DNA of 7,037 bases, from assembly GCA_003505905.1 (NCBI GenBank), contig DNXM01000230.1, positions 878-7,914 on the forward strand, given 5' to 3'. This document shows, in pieces, positions 1 through 5,749 of this stretch. The position numbers and the translations under genes were made by a program. The stretch's first letter is position 1. The number at the start of each line of letters is the position of its first letter. Source of the stretch: Oscillospiraceae bacterium (GTDB lineage: Bacteria > Bacillota > Clostridia > Oscillospirales > Acutalibacteraceae). The notes under the pieces were generated by a model, which ran no database searches, was not told where the DNA came from, and saw only the letters and a list, made by a program, of their open reading frames with translations.

Positions 1-1146
1 GTTTACCACGCCGTCGGAATTAACAAGGCTTCCGCTTGCCAAAGCGTGGTCACTGCATGATTTGATGAATACATCGGCTCCGTAGGTTTCCGCTTTTTGG
101 AGCGTTTCGGAAATGTGGCTCATAAAGCCGTTGTGTACGCTTTGAATTTGTCGAATCATCGGTGCACTTTCTTCGGTGAGCAATTCGTTTTTGAAAAATT
201 CAAAACGGCTCGGCGGCAGCATCTCCCAAAATGCGGAGGCGTAAATCGTGACGGGCTTGATGACTTGCTGTGCGCCGACATTCACAATTAAATGAATGGT
301 ATCACCCCTTAACAAATCGGCAAATGAGCCGAGGTCAAACTCGGTGTGAAGAATACAGCCGAGCAATTCGAGAATTTCGGTGAAATTCAAGCTGATGTCG
401 CCGGTGTTAAAAATGTCACCGACCAAATCCGAACCGCCAAGGAGCGGTGTATCAAACACAATTTTGTCAAGCAAACTGTCTTGCGCATGATGATACAGGT
501 ATTCACCCAAGAGCAAACTGCCCTGGCTGATGGAATAGATACTGACCTTGTCGTGCCCTGTCTGTTCCAAAACATCGTCAATGTAAGCGGCAAGCTGTTC
601 GGCAACAACGCTGTTGCTCAATCGCCAATCAAAGGTGAAATTGAACACATGGTCTTCTCCGATGGCATCACCGAGCATTTGCATATCCAAAAAATCCGAG
701 CCGGTGTAGGGAACATAGGCAAGCATACCGTTTTGCTTGAAGGCCTGCAAACTGGTTTGACTTGCACCGCTGACAATCGGTTTGATGTCGTAATAGGAAG
801 TGCCGTCCTTGTTCATGCGAATCGGCTCAATCACTTCATTGACAAGGGAAATAAGCGCTTTGCCCAAAGCGTTGATATCCTTTTCGGCGATGAATTCGAC
901 CAATCCGCCCGAAATGTCAAAGCCGTATTTTTTCAAAAGACTTTTGAGTGCATCACCCGATGGCGGAAAGACAGCCTCACCGTCTTTGGCCAATGTTGTT
1001 GCACCGAAGCCTGAAATCATGATGACGGGTGAGTGACCGCAGGTGCATTTTTTCTCTGCGGCAAGTGAAATTCCGCTGCAGGTAAGCAAAAGAACGAAAG
1101 TGAGAACAAGGCAAAAAATGCGGCGGAATGTGCGGTTTGTGTTCAT
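1..1146 (-). CDS. Secreted LCAT-like alpha/beta hydrolase (lipase/acyltransferase family), C-terminus cut off by window edge
   Basis: The minus-strand frame is open from ATG at 1146 to base 1, giving 382 residues with no stop. A GGAGG site (cctcc at 1154-1158 on the plus strand) lies 7 nt before the ATG. Residues 1-30 look like a signal peptide: basic RTFRR, a hydrophobic run 10-22, and a possible cleavage site near SLAA (27-30). Cys23 lacks a good lipobox. The mature part matches the LCAT-like lipase pattern: PVIMISGFGATTL (40-52) resembles the oxyanion-loop start; FTFDWRLS (170-177) carries the DWR signature; VSIYSISQGS (201-210) is a nucleophile elbow of form SxSxG with Ser207; SDGVVN (377-382) resembles the GDxTV segment holding the catalytic Asp (here Asp378). 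The catalytic His would lie beyond the window. The family cleaves or transfers acyl esters; the substrate here is unknown. The first Gly of the usual GxSxG is Ser. It is divergent from the dcw operon. Family assignment is fairly sure, function is not. Confidence 0.8.
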   Translation of the reverse strand, partial: MNTNRTFRRIFCLVLTFVLLLTCSGISLAAEKKCTCGHSPVIMISGFGATTLAKDGEAVFPPSGDALKSLLKKYGFDISGGLVEFIAEKDINALGKALISLVNEVIEPIRMNKDGTSYYDIKPIVSGASQTSLQAFKQNGMLAYVPYTGSDFLDMQMLGDAIGEDHVFNFTFDWRLSNSVVAEQLAAYIDDVLEQTGHDKVSIYSISQGSLLLGEYLYHHAQDSLLDKIVFDTPLLGGSDLVGDIFNTGDISLNFTEILELLGCILHTEFDLGSFADLLRGDTIHLIVNVGAQQVIKPVTIYASAFWEMLPPSRFEFFKNELLTEESAPMIRQIQSVHNGFMSHISETLQKAETYGADVFIKSCSDHALASGSLVNSDGVVN

Positions 1147-1183
1147 GGGAAGTCCTCCGAAGCAAGTGAGATAGAATGTAATT

Positions 1184-1212
1184 AAGATAACATAACACGG
1201 TTTTCAAGTCAA
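1184..1212 (-). promoter_or_regulatory. Sigma-A-type promoter of the hydrolase gene
   Basis: Read on the minus strand, TTGACT (1207-1212) is followed after exactly 17 nt by TATCTT (1184-1189). A TG one base before the -10 gives an extended -10 element (TGTTATCTT). Transcription would begin near 1177, leaving a leader of about 30 nt that contains the GGAGG site. The match is 5/6 for the -35 and 4/6 for the -10. This is inferred from consensus only. Confidence 0.6.
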
Positions 1213-1254
1213 GGCGTGGGGAGCAAGATGGAGCAATTTAACAAATTGGGCGCT

Positions 1255-1305
1255 TTTTCAACAATTCTTGTGCACAAACAAATGTCCTACACAAGATGTT
1301 GAAAA
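1255..1305. repeat. Imperfect 16-bp inverted repeat in the divergent intergenic region
   Basis: TTTTCAACA (1255-1263) plus TCTTGTG (1266-1272) is complementary to CACAAGA (1290-1296) plus TGTTGAAAA (1297-1305). The only interruption in the stem is a 2-nt bulge (1264-1265), and the loop is 17 nt (1273-1289). The left arm also runs into a perfect 10-bp palindrome, TTGTGCACAA (1268-1277). It lies about 45 bp upstream of the hydrolase -35 and about 70 bp upstream of the mraZ -35. No gene ends here, so a terminator role is unlikely. A binding site for a dimeric regulator acting on one or both divergent promoters is possible. Confidence 0.55.
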
Positions 1306-1373
1306 GACTGTGATTTGATTCTGATTTGGAACAAAAACGCCCGAAATTTACCAAATATTTTTTCAAAATTCTC

Positions 1374-1402
1374 TTGACTATCCGCTGAAGCTTTACTATA
1401 AT
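1374..1402 (+). promoter_or_regulatory. Near-consensus sigma-A promoter of the dcw operon (mraZ promoter)
   Basis: TTGACT (1374-1379) and a perfect TATAAT (1397-1402) are separated by 17 nt. An A/T-rich tract directly upstream (about 1348-1370, with runs of A and T) could act as an UP element. Transcription would start near 1409, giving a leader of about 59 nt before the GTG of mraZ. This is the only convincing promoter seen for the operon in the window. Confidence 0.85.
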
Positions 1403-1413
1403 AGCAGTTAAGT

Positions 1414-1463
1414 GGAGCGCTCGACCATGATTTAGGAGCGCTGGTTCATAGGAAAGGAGCGAT
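1414..1463 (+). promoter_or_regulatory. Three GGAGCG direct repeats at 21-bp spacing; candidate MraZ operator
   Basis: GGAGCGCT occurs at 1414-1421 and 1435-1442, and GGAGCGAT at 1456-1463, each start exactly 21 bp after the previous one (two helical turns). The block covers about +5 to +55 of the predicted transcript and the third copy includes the mraZ Shine-Dalgarno (AGGAG, 1455-1459). MraZ is known to bind short phased direct repeats upstream of its own gene, with TGGG-type boxes 10 bp apart in Escherichia coli. Here the motif and spacing differ, so assignment to MraZ is inference. The third copy may resemble the others partly because it is a ribosome binding site. Copies 1 and 2 contain self-complementary AGCGCT and could pair with each other in RNA. 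Confidence 0.5.
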
Positions 1464-1467
1464 TCGA

Positions 1468-1917
1468 GTGGCGTATACCCGATTCAAAGGCACATACACG
1501 CATGGCTTGGATGCCAAGAAGCGTATGTTCATTCCGGCGAAGTACCGTGAGCCGCTCGGCACAAATTTCGTAATTTGTCGTGCTCCGATTCCGAATGTCA
1601 GCATTTATGTGTTCCCCGAGGAAACTTGGGATGAGCTTTGCGACGAGTTGAATACCAAAAACGCACAAGGTGAGCTGACCCACGAGCAGGAGTGGGAGAG
1701 AAGAAACCTCTACCGCTATTCGGAAGATGTCATTATGGACAAGCAGGGCCGTATCACAATCAGCCCGCAGATGTGCGCTTACGCCGGCTTGAAGGATGAG
1801 GTTTTGATTATCGGCAACATGAAGCGTCTTGAAATCTGGGATCCGGAAACCTTTGAACGCATTGAGCAGGAAACTCTGCACGGTGAGGCGGTCGGAACCC
1901 CGAAGCTGAACTTTTAA
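1468..1917 (+). CDS. mraZ: Transcriptional regulator MraZ
   Basis: This 149-residue protein is close to the usual MraZ length (about 140-150). It has the two tandem AbrB/SpoVT-like half-domains: the first with HGLDAKKRMFIPAKYRE (12-28), the second with MDKQGRITISPQM (90-102) followed by YAGLKDEVLIIG (105-116). The family signature is DxKGR in each half. The first copy here reads DAKKR, with Lys replacing Gly, and the second (DKQGR, 91-95) keeps the Gly. MraZ forms ring oligomers that bind phased direct repeats and control the dcw operon. The start is GTG, chosen because AGGAG (1455-1459) lies 8 nt upstream and the family N-terminus begins at this point. It is the first gene of the operon, directly behind a strong promoter and the 21-bp repeat block, so autoregulation is likely. 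rsmH follows after 19 nt. Confidence 0.95.
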   Translation: MAYTRFKGTYTHGLDAKKRMFIPAKYREPLGTNFVICRAPIPNVSIYVFPEETWDELCDELNTKNAQGELTHEQEWERRNLYRYSEDVIMDKQGRITISPQMCAYAGLKDEVLIIGNMKRLEIWDPETFERIEQETLHGEAVGTPKLNF

Positions 1918-1936
1918 CGCAAGGAGAACGGCTCAT

Positions 1937-2866
1937 ATGGAATTTAATCACATTCCCGTTCTTTTTCACGAAACCATTGACGCTTTGAACATCAATCCCG
2001 CCGGCATTACGGTGGATTGCACCTCTGGCGGCGGCGGACACAGTGCGGCTGTGCTCGAACGCCTTTCCGAAAAAGGAAGGCTGATTTGCTTTGACCGTGA
2101 CCCCGATGCCATTGCCGTCTTGCAAAACCGTTTCGGTTCGGACAAGCCTGTGACAATCGTCCATGAGAATTACAGCAACATTTCCGCAGTTCTCCATTCA
2201 CTTGATATTCCTGCCGTTGATTCCGTCATGGCTGACCTCGGTGTCAGCTCCTATCAGCTCGACGAGGCTTCCAGAGGCTTTTCGTTTCACCACGATGCGC
2301 CGTTGGATATGCGCATGAGCAAGGTCGGCAGCACAGCGGCGGATTTGGTTAACACTTTGCCGGAAAGTGCGCTTCGCAAGATTTTGTTTGATTACGGCGA
2401 AGAAAAGTTCGCCCCGAGAATTGCGGCGGCTATTGTAAAACAGCGCCAAACAGAGCCGATATTAACGACTTTACAGCTTGCCGAGGTTGTTAGCAATGCC
2501 TACCCGGCGGCAGCAAGACGAGGCGGTCATCCGGCTCGCAAAACCTTTCAGGCATTGCGTATTGAAATTAACGGTGAACTCGCCGACCTCCCATCGGCGA
2601 TCCGGAATATGTTCCATTCGCTGAAACCGGGTGGCAGGTTAGCAATCATCAGTTTCCATTCGCTTGAAGATAAAATTGTGAAAAACACATTTACATCCTT
2701 CACGGTTGGTTGCACCTGCCCGCCCGAATTCCCCGTTTGTGTTTGCGGCAAAAAGCCGCAGGGGAAAATCTGCTTTAAGCCGAAGACGGCGCAGGCAAGC
2801 GAATTGGACGAAAACCAACGCAGTCGCAGTGCAAAGCTTCGTGCGATTGAAAAGATTCTTTACTGA
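1937..2866 (+). CDS. rsmH: 16S rRNA (cytosine(1402)-N(4))-methyltransferase RsmH
   Basis: A 309-residue protein of normal length for RsmH (formerly MraW), which methylates N4 of C1402 in the 30S P site using S-adenosylmethionine. Visible family blocks: NHIPVLFHE (4-12); SAM-binding motif I VDCTSGGGGHS (26-36); FDRDPDAI (52-59) contacting the cofactor; DSVMADLGVSSYQLDEASRGFSF (95-117) and PLDMRM (122-127); RRGGHPARKTFQALRIEIN (194-212); LKPGGRLAIISFHSLEDKIVK (229-249); and the C-terminal RSRSAKLRAIEK (295-306). A cluster of four cysteines (Cys259, 261, 268, 270; CxC-x6-CxC) sits near the C-terminus. ATG is preceded by AAGGAG (1921-1926) with 10 nt spacing. It is the second gene of the operon, with ftsL 18 nt downstream. 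It shares the locus with division genes by long-conserved synteny rather than by direct role in division. Confidence 0.97.
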   Translation: MEFNHIPVLFHETIDALNINPAGITVDCTSGGGGHSAAVLERLSEKGRLICFDRDPDAIAVLQNRFGSDKPVTIVHENYSNISAVLHSLDIPAVDSVMADLGVSSYQLDEASRGFSFHHDAPLDMRMSKVGSTAADLVNTLPESALRKILFDYGEEKFAPRIAAAIVKQRQTEPILTTLQLAEVVSNAYPAAARRGGHPARKTFQALRIEINGELADLPSAIRNMFHSLKPGGRLAIISFHSLEDKIVKNTFTSFTVGCTCPPEFPVCVCGKKPQGKICFKPKTAQASELDENQRSRSAKLRAIEKILY

Positions 2867-2884
2867 TTAGGAGGGGACCGTGAC

Positions 2885-3331
2885 ATGGCCGCTTATCAAA
2901 ATAATGCCGCATACGATTTTTCGATGTTTGAGCCTGCGAAAAAAAGGCCAAAAGCGCAAGCCCCCGCAAGACCGAAAATCGTGGCAACCAACCGCAAAAC
3001 ACCACAGCAGTATGCAGAGGAGCAAAAAGCAATCCGCCTGAAGGTGCTGGAATTTGCGATTGTGGCTGTGCTTTGTGCCACGGCGATTGTGCCGAACATT
3101 TTCAGTCGTGTTCATGTGAACGAATTGAATGGTCAAATTGCGACCATGAGCAAACAGCTTAATGAAATGAAAAGCGAAAACACCAGGCTGAATATGGAGT
3201 TGAAGTCCAAAATTTCCGTTGCCAATGTGCAGAATTATGCGGAAAATGTGCTCGGAATGGTGAAACGGGATCGCTATCAGGTTTACTACTTTGATCTTGA
3301 GAACGGGAACGAAATTCTTCCTGTTCAATAA
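2885..3331 (+). CDS. ftsL: Cell division protein FtsL (bitopic, FtsL/DivIC family)
   Basis: A 148-residue protein with a charged, proline-rich cytoplasmic N-terminus (about 1-52), one membrane segment (about 53-73, LEFAIVAVLCATAIVPNIF) and an extracytoplasmic coiled coil (about 77-115, with regularly spaced V, L, I and M). It ends in YAENVLGMVKRDRYQVYYFDL (118-138), the conserved tail of FtsL-like proteins. Sequence conservation in this family is poor, so the call rests on topology plus position between rsmH and the septal PBP. FtsL works with DivIB/FtsQ and DivIC/FtsB to activate septal peptidoglycan synthesis. It is somewhat longer than Bacillus or Escherichia FtsL (about 120), mostly through the N-terminal tail. 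ATG follows a strong AGGAGG (2869-2874) by 10 nt. A 127-nt gap with two hairpins separates it from the PBP gene. Confidence 0.88.
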   Translation: MAAYQNNAAYDFSMFEPAKKRPKAQAPARPKIVATNRKTPQQYAEEQKAIRLKVLEFAIVAVLCATAIVPNIFSRVHVNELNGQIATMSKQLNEMKSENTRLNMELKSKISVANVQNYAENVLGMVKRDRYQVYYFDLENGNEILPVQ

Positions 3332-3370
3332 TCATATCTTCATTCTCACATCAATAATTATGTTATGGAA

Positions 3371-3397
3371 CTGCGGAGAGTGGTTTCTTCTCCGCAG
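3371..3397 (+). other. RNA hairpin 1 in the ftsL-PBP gap
   Basis: CTGCGGAGA (3371-3379) pairs perfectly with TCTCCGCAG (3389-3397), giving 9 bp around a 9-nt loop (3380-3388). No U-tract follows, so it is not a terminator by itself. It ends only one base before a second hairpin begins. It could stabilise the 3' end of an upstream transcript or be an RNase processing site; the sequence alone does not decide. Confidence 0.6.
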
Positions 3398-3398
3398 G

Positions 3399-3436
3399 AA
3401 CGGAAGTCGGTCGCTCAACCGAACTTCCGTTGTTTT
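3399..3436 (+). terminator. Hairpin 2 with short U-rich tail; weak intrinsic terminator or attenuator candidate
   Basis: AACGGAAGT (3399-3407) pairs with ACTTCCGTT (3423-3431). After a one-base bulge (A3422), CGGT (3408-3411) pairs with ACCG (3418-3421), giving a 13-bp stem and a 6-nt loop. GTTTT (3432-3436) follows, within a T-rich stretch. The stem is strong but the U-tract is short, so complete termination is unlikely. Its place between ftsL and the PBP gene of one operon suggests partial termination or mRNA processing that sets the ratio of upstream to downstream genes. No good separate promoter for the PBP gene is visible downstream. Confidence 0.45.
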
Positions 3437-3444
3437 GCTATTAT

Positions 3445-3461
3445 AAGGAGGGGTGTCTGTG
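3445..3461 (+). promoter_or_regulatory. Ribosome binding site that decides the PBP start
   Basis: AAGGAGG (3445-3451) is a near-perfect Shine-Dalgarno. Two in-frame GTG codons follow, at 3453 and 3459. The first has only 1 nt of spacing and overlaps the G-run; the second has 7 nt. The second is therefore the likely start, giving MSKKLPK as the N-terminus. Confidence 0.8.
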
Positions 3462-5732
3462 TCTAAAAAATTGCCGAAAAACCTGTATAAAAGAGCCTTG
3501 GGCGTGTTGGCTTGTTTGATTATTCTCGGCTTCGGTACCGGAATTGTTCGATTGGCGAAGTTGCAATTGATTGACGGAGAAATGTATCGAGATAAGGCGT
3601 TGGAACAGCAGTTGGGCGACCGAAGCATTCAGGCACTCCGCGGAACGATATATGATTGCAATATGCGTCCGCTTGCGCAAAGTGCGACCGCGTGGAAGGC
3701 TTATATTGACCCGTCGAGCATCAACAGCGAAGAAATAAAAAAGCTTCCTGCCGATGAAGCGGCGGCAGCGTTGGAGAAACGCCGTAAGACGATTGTTGAG
3801 GGCCTTTCGGAAATTCTCGGCGTGGATCAAGCCGAAATCCTGAAAAAAGCGGAAAAAGTCAAAACGGGATATCAAAAAATCAAGGAGCAAATCCCGTTGG
3901 CGGAAAAGCAGAAGGTCAGCGAGTTTATCATTGAAAACAAGATGTATGATTGCATCGGTATTGAGCCGGACACCAAGCGTTATTATCCGTACAAATCGCT
4001 TGCCTCAACCGTTATCGGATTTACCGGCACGGATGATATCGGCGTTGAAGGGTTAGAGTATGAATACGACAAGGAGTTGACGGGTATCCCGGGTCGAGTC
4101 ATTTCCGCCAAAAACGGCGCAATGGGCAGTATGCCGATTGAATATACCGCATCCTATGAGGCACAGGAAGGCACAAGCCTTGTTTTGACCATTGACGAAA
4201 CCATTCAGAGCCTTTTGGAAAAAGAGCTTTCCAAGGTTTATGAGAGCAGTAAAGCCAACGCTGCCTACGGCTTGGTGATGGATGTAAAAACCGGTGCGAT
4301 TTTGGCAATGTCCAACCAGCCCAATTACGATTTGAATGAGCCTTTCGTTATTGCCGATGAAAATGTGTTGGCAAAAACAAATGGCATCGTCGACCCCAAG
4401 GAGCGTGATTCGGCGGTGAGTGCGGCTCGTCAGGCGCAATGGCGTAATCGTGCCATCTGCGATACGTATGAGCCGGGTTCGGTCTTTAAGGTGATTACGC
4501 TGGCGGCGGCTTTGGAGGAGAATGTTGTCAATGAAAAGTCAACCTATTCCTGCAGCGGCGGTATTTTGGTTGCTCGGAATTACATTAAATGCCACAAGCA
4601 TAGCGGTCACGGCCTGCAAACGCTTCAGCAGGGCTTGATGAACTCCTGCAATCCGTTCTTTATTGACATTGGTCAAAAGCTCGGCGTCGAGCGCTTTCTC
4701 CGTTATTTTGAAGGGTTTGGTTTCACAGAGCCGACCGGAATCGACTTATCGGGTGAAGCGGTACCCAAAGCAGGTGTAACATACCATGATAGCAGCTCAA
4801 TGGGGCTGTCGGAGCTTTCCAGCAGCTCGTTCGGTCAGACCTTCCAGGTTAGTCCGATTCAGATGATTACCGCAATTGCCGCCATTGCAAACGGCGGAAA
4901 ATTGATGAAGCCCTACATTGTAGCCAAAAAGCTTGACGGCGACGGTAATGTGATTGAGGAAACACAGCCTACCGTCAGAAGACAGGTTATTTCGGAGCAA
5001 ACAGCTCGCCGGGTGCTCGATATGATGGAAGCGGTTGTCAGCGACGGTACGGGACGCAACGCCAATGTGGCAGGGTACCATGTTGCAGGCAAGACGGGAA
5101 CATCCCAAAAAATCGGCGCAGGCAACGGTCAGTATGTTGCCTCCTTCTCTTGCGTTGCACCGGGCGATGACCCCGAGGTTGCCATTTTGATTGCGGTGGA
5201 TGAACCCGTCGGTCAAATCAACGGCGGTCAGCTTGCCGCTCCGGTTGCGGCGGCACTTGTCGAAGAGGTTATGAACTACATGGGCGTTGAGCCGGAATAT
5301 ACCGACAAAGAGTCGAGCTTGATTGAGGTTGCCGCTCCGTCGTTGACAAATTGTACGGTTTCAACGGCAAAAACGGTTGCCCAAAAACAGGGCTTTTCCG
5401 TGAAAGTCATCGGCAACGGTGATAATGTGGCTCAGCAGGTTCCGTCATGCGGTCAGCTGATGCCGCAAAAGGGCATTGTAATTTTGTATACCGATAACCG
5501 TGAGGAAGAAACGGTCACCGTGCCGGACTTTACGGGAATGCGGTTGAGTGCCGTTCAAAAGCTTGCCAACGATTCGGGATTAAACCTGAAGATAGCGGGC
5601 AATGCTTTTACAGGCTCCGATATTTTGTCGTTTGCGCAGGATGTTGAAAAGGGCACGGTCGTGAAGTACGGTGCCACAATTAAAGTTTCTTTTAAAGCAT
5701 ACTCGGGCGTATCGGATTCAATTTACGGATAA
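3459..5732 (+). CDS. ftsI: Class B penicillin-binding protein, FtsI/PbpB/SpoVD family, with two PASTA domains
   Basis: This 757-residue D,D-transpeptidase cross-links peptidoglycan outside the membrane. Order: short cytoplasmic tail, membrane anchor (about 12-32), and PBP dimerisation domain starting with RGTIYDCNMRPLAQS (61-75) and ending near GFTGTDDIGVEGLEYEYD (187-204). The transpeptidase domain (about 235-605) has active-site SVFK (Ser341, Lys344), SCN (396-398) and KTGTS (545-549). Two C-terminal PASTA domains follow (about 626-679 and 684-746), the second beginning TVTVPDFTGM. All catalytic motifs are intact. Two PASTA domains resemble Bacillus PBP2B; SpoVD has one and is shorter. Whether this copy serves vegetative septation or sporulation cannot be told from sequence, and the symbol is given at family level. 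GTG at 3459 is preferred to GTG at 3453 from Shine-Dalgarno spacing. murE follows after 17 nt. Confidence 0.95.
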   Translation: MSKKLPKNLYKRALGVLACLIILGFGTGIVRLAKLQLIDGEMYRDKALEQQLGDRSIQALRGTIYDCNMRPLAQSATAWKAYIDPSSINSEEIKKLPADEAAAALEKRRKTIVEGLSEILGVDQAEILKKAEKVKTGYQKIKEQIPLAEKQKVSEFIIENKMYDCIGIEPDTKRYYPYKSLASTVIGFTGTDDIGVEGLEYEYDKELTGIPGRVISAKNGAMGSMPIEYTASYEAQEGTSLVLTIDETIQSLLEKELSKVYESSKANAAYGLVMDVKTGAILAMSNQPNYDLNEPFVIADENVLAKTNGIVDPKERDSAVSAARQAQWRNRAICDTYEPGSVFKVITLAAALEENVVNEKSTYSCSGGILVARNYIKCHKHSGHGLQTLQQGLMNSCNPFFIDIGQKLGVERFLRYFEGFGFTEPTGIDLSGEAVPKAGVTYHDSSSMGLSELSSSSFGQTFQVSPIQMITAIAAIANGGKLMKPYIVAKKLDGDGNVIEETQPTVRRQVISEQTARRVLDMMEAVVSDGTGRNANVAGYHVAGKTGTSQKIGAGNGQYVASFSCVAPGDDPEVAILIAVDEPVGQINGGQLAAPVAAALVEEVMNYMGVEPEYTDKESSLIEVAAPSLTNCTVSTAKTVAQKQGFSVKVIGNGDNVAQQVPSCGQLMPQKGIVILYTDNREEETVTVPDFTGMRLSAVQKLANDSGLNLKIAGNAFTGSDILSFAQDVEKGTVVKYGATIKVSFKAYSGVSDSIYG

Positions 5733-5749
5733 ATGAGAAAGGGAACAAC

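Noticed and set aside
346..1014. A 222-codon plus-strand open frame
   Set aside because: It is antisense to the hydrolase frame, which has a signal peptide, a promoter, a ribosome binding site and LCAT-family motifs. The plus-strand translation shows no recognisable family features.
1081..1086. Lipoprotein signal (Cys23) in the hydrolase
   Set aside because: The residues before Cys23 are LLT, which do not fit the usual lipobox with Gly, Ala or Ser at -1. A signal peptidase I site near SLAA is more likely.
1311..1328. TGATTTG repeated at an 11-bp interval upstream of the mraZ promoter
   Set aside because: Only 7 bp in an AT-rich stretch with two copies; not distinguishable from chance.
1432..1881. 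A 149-codon minus-strand open frame over mraZ
   Set aside because: It is a shadow of the confidently identified mraZ and has no family signature. The other minus-strand frames over rsmH, ftsL, the PBP gene and murE are rejected for the same reason.
3439..3444. TATTAT as a possible -10 of a separate PBP promoter
   Set aside because: No -35-like hexamer lies about 17 nt upstream, where the sequence is the 3' part of hairpin 2, and transcription would start beyond the Shine-Dalgarno.
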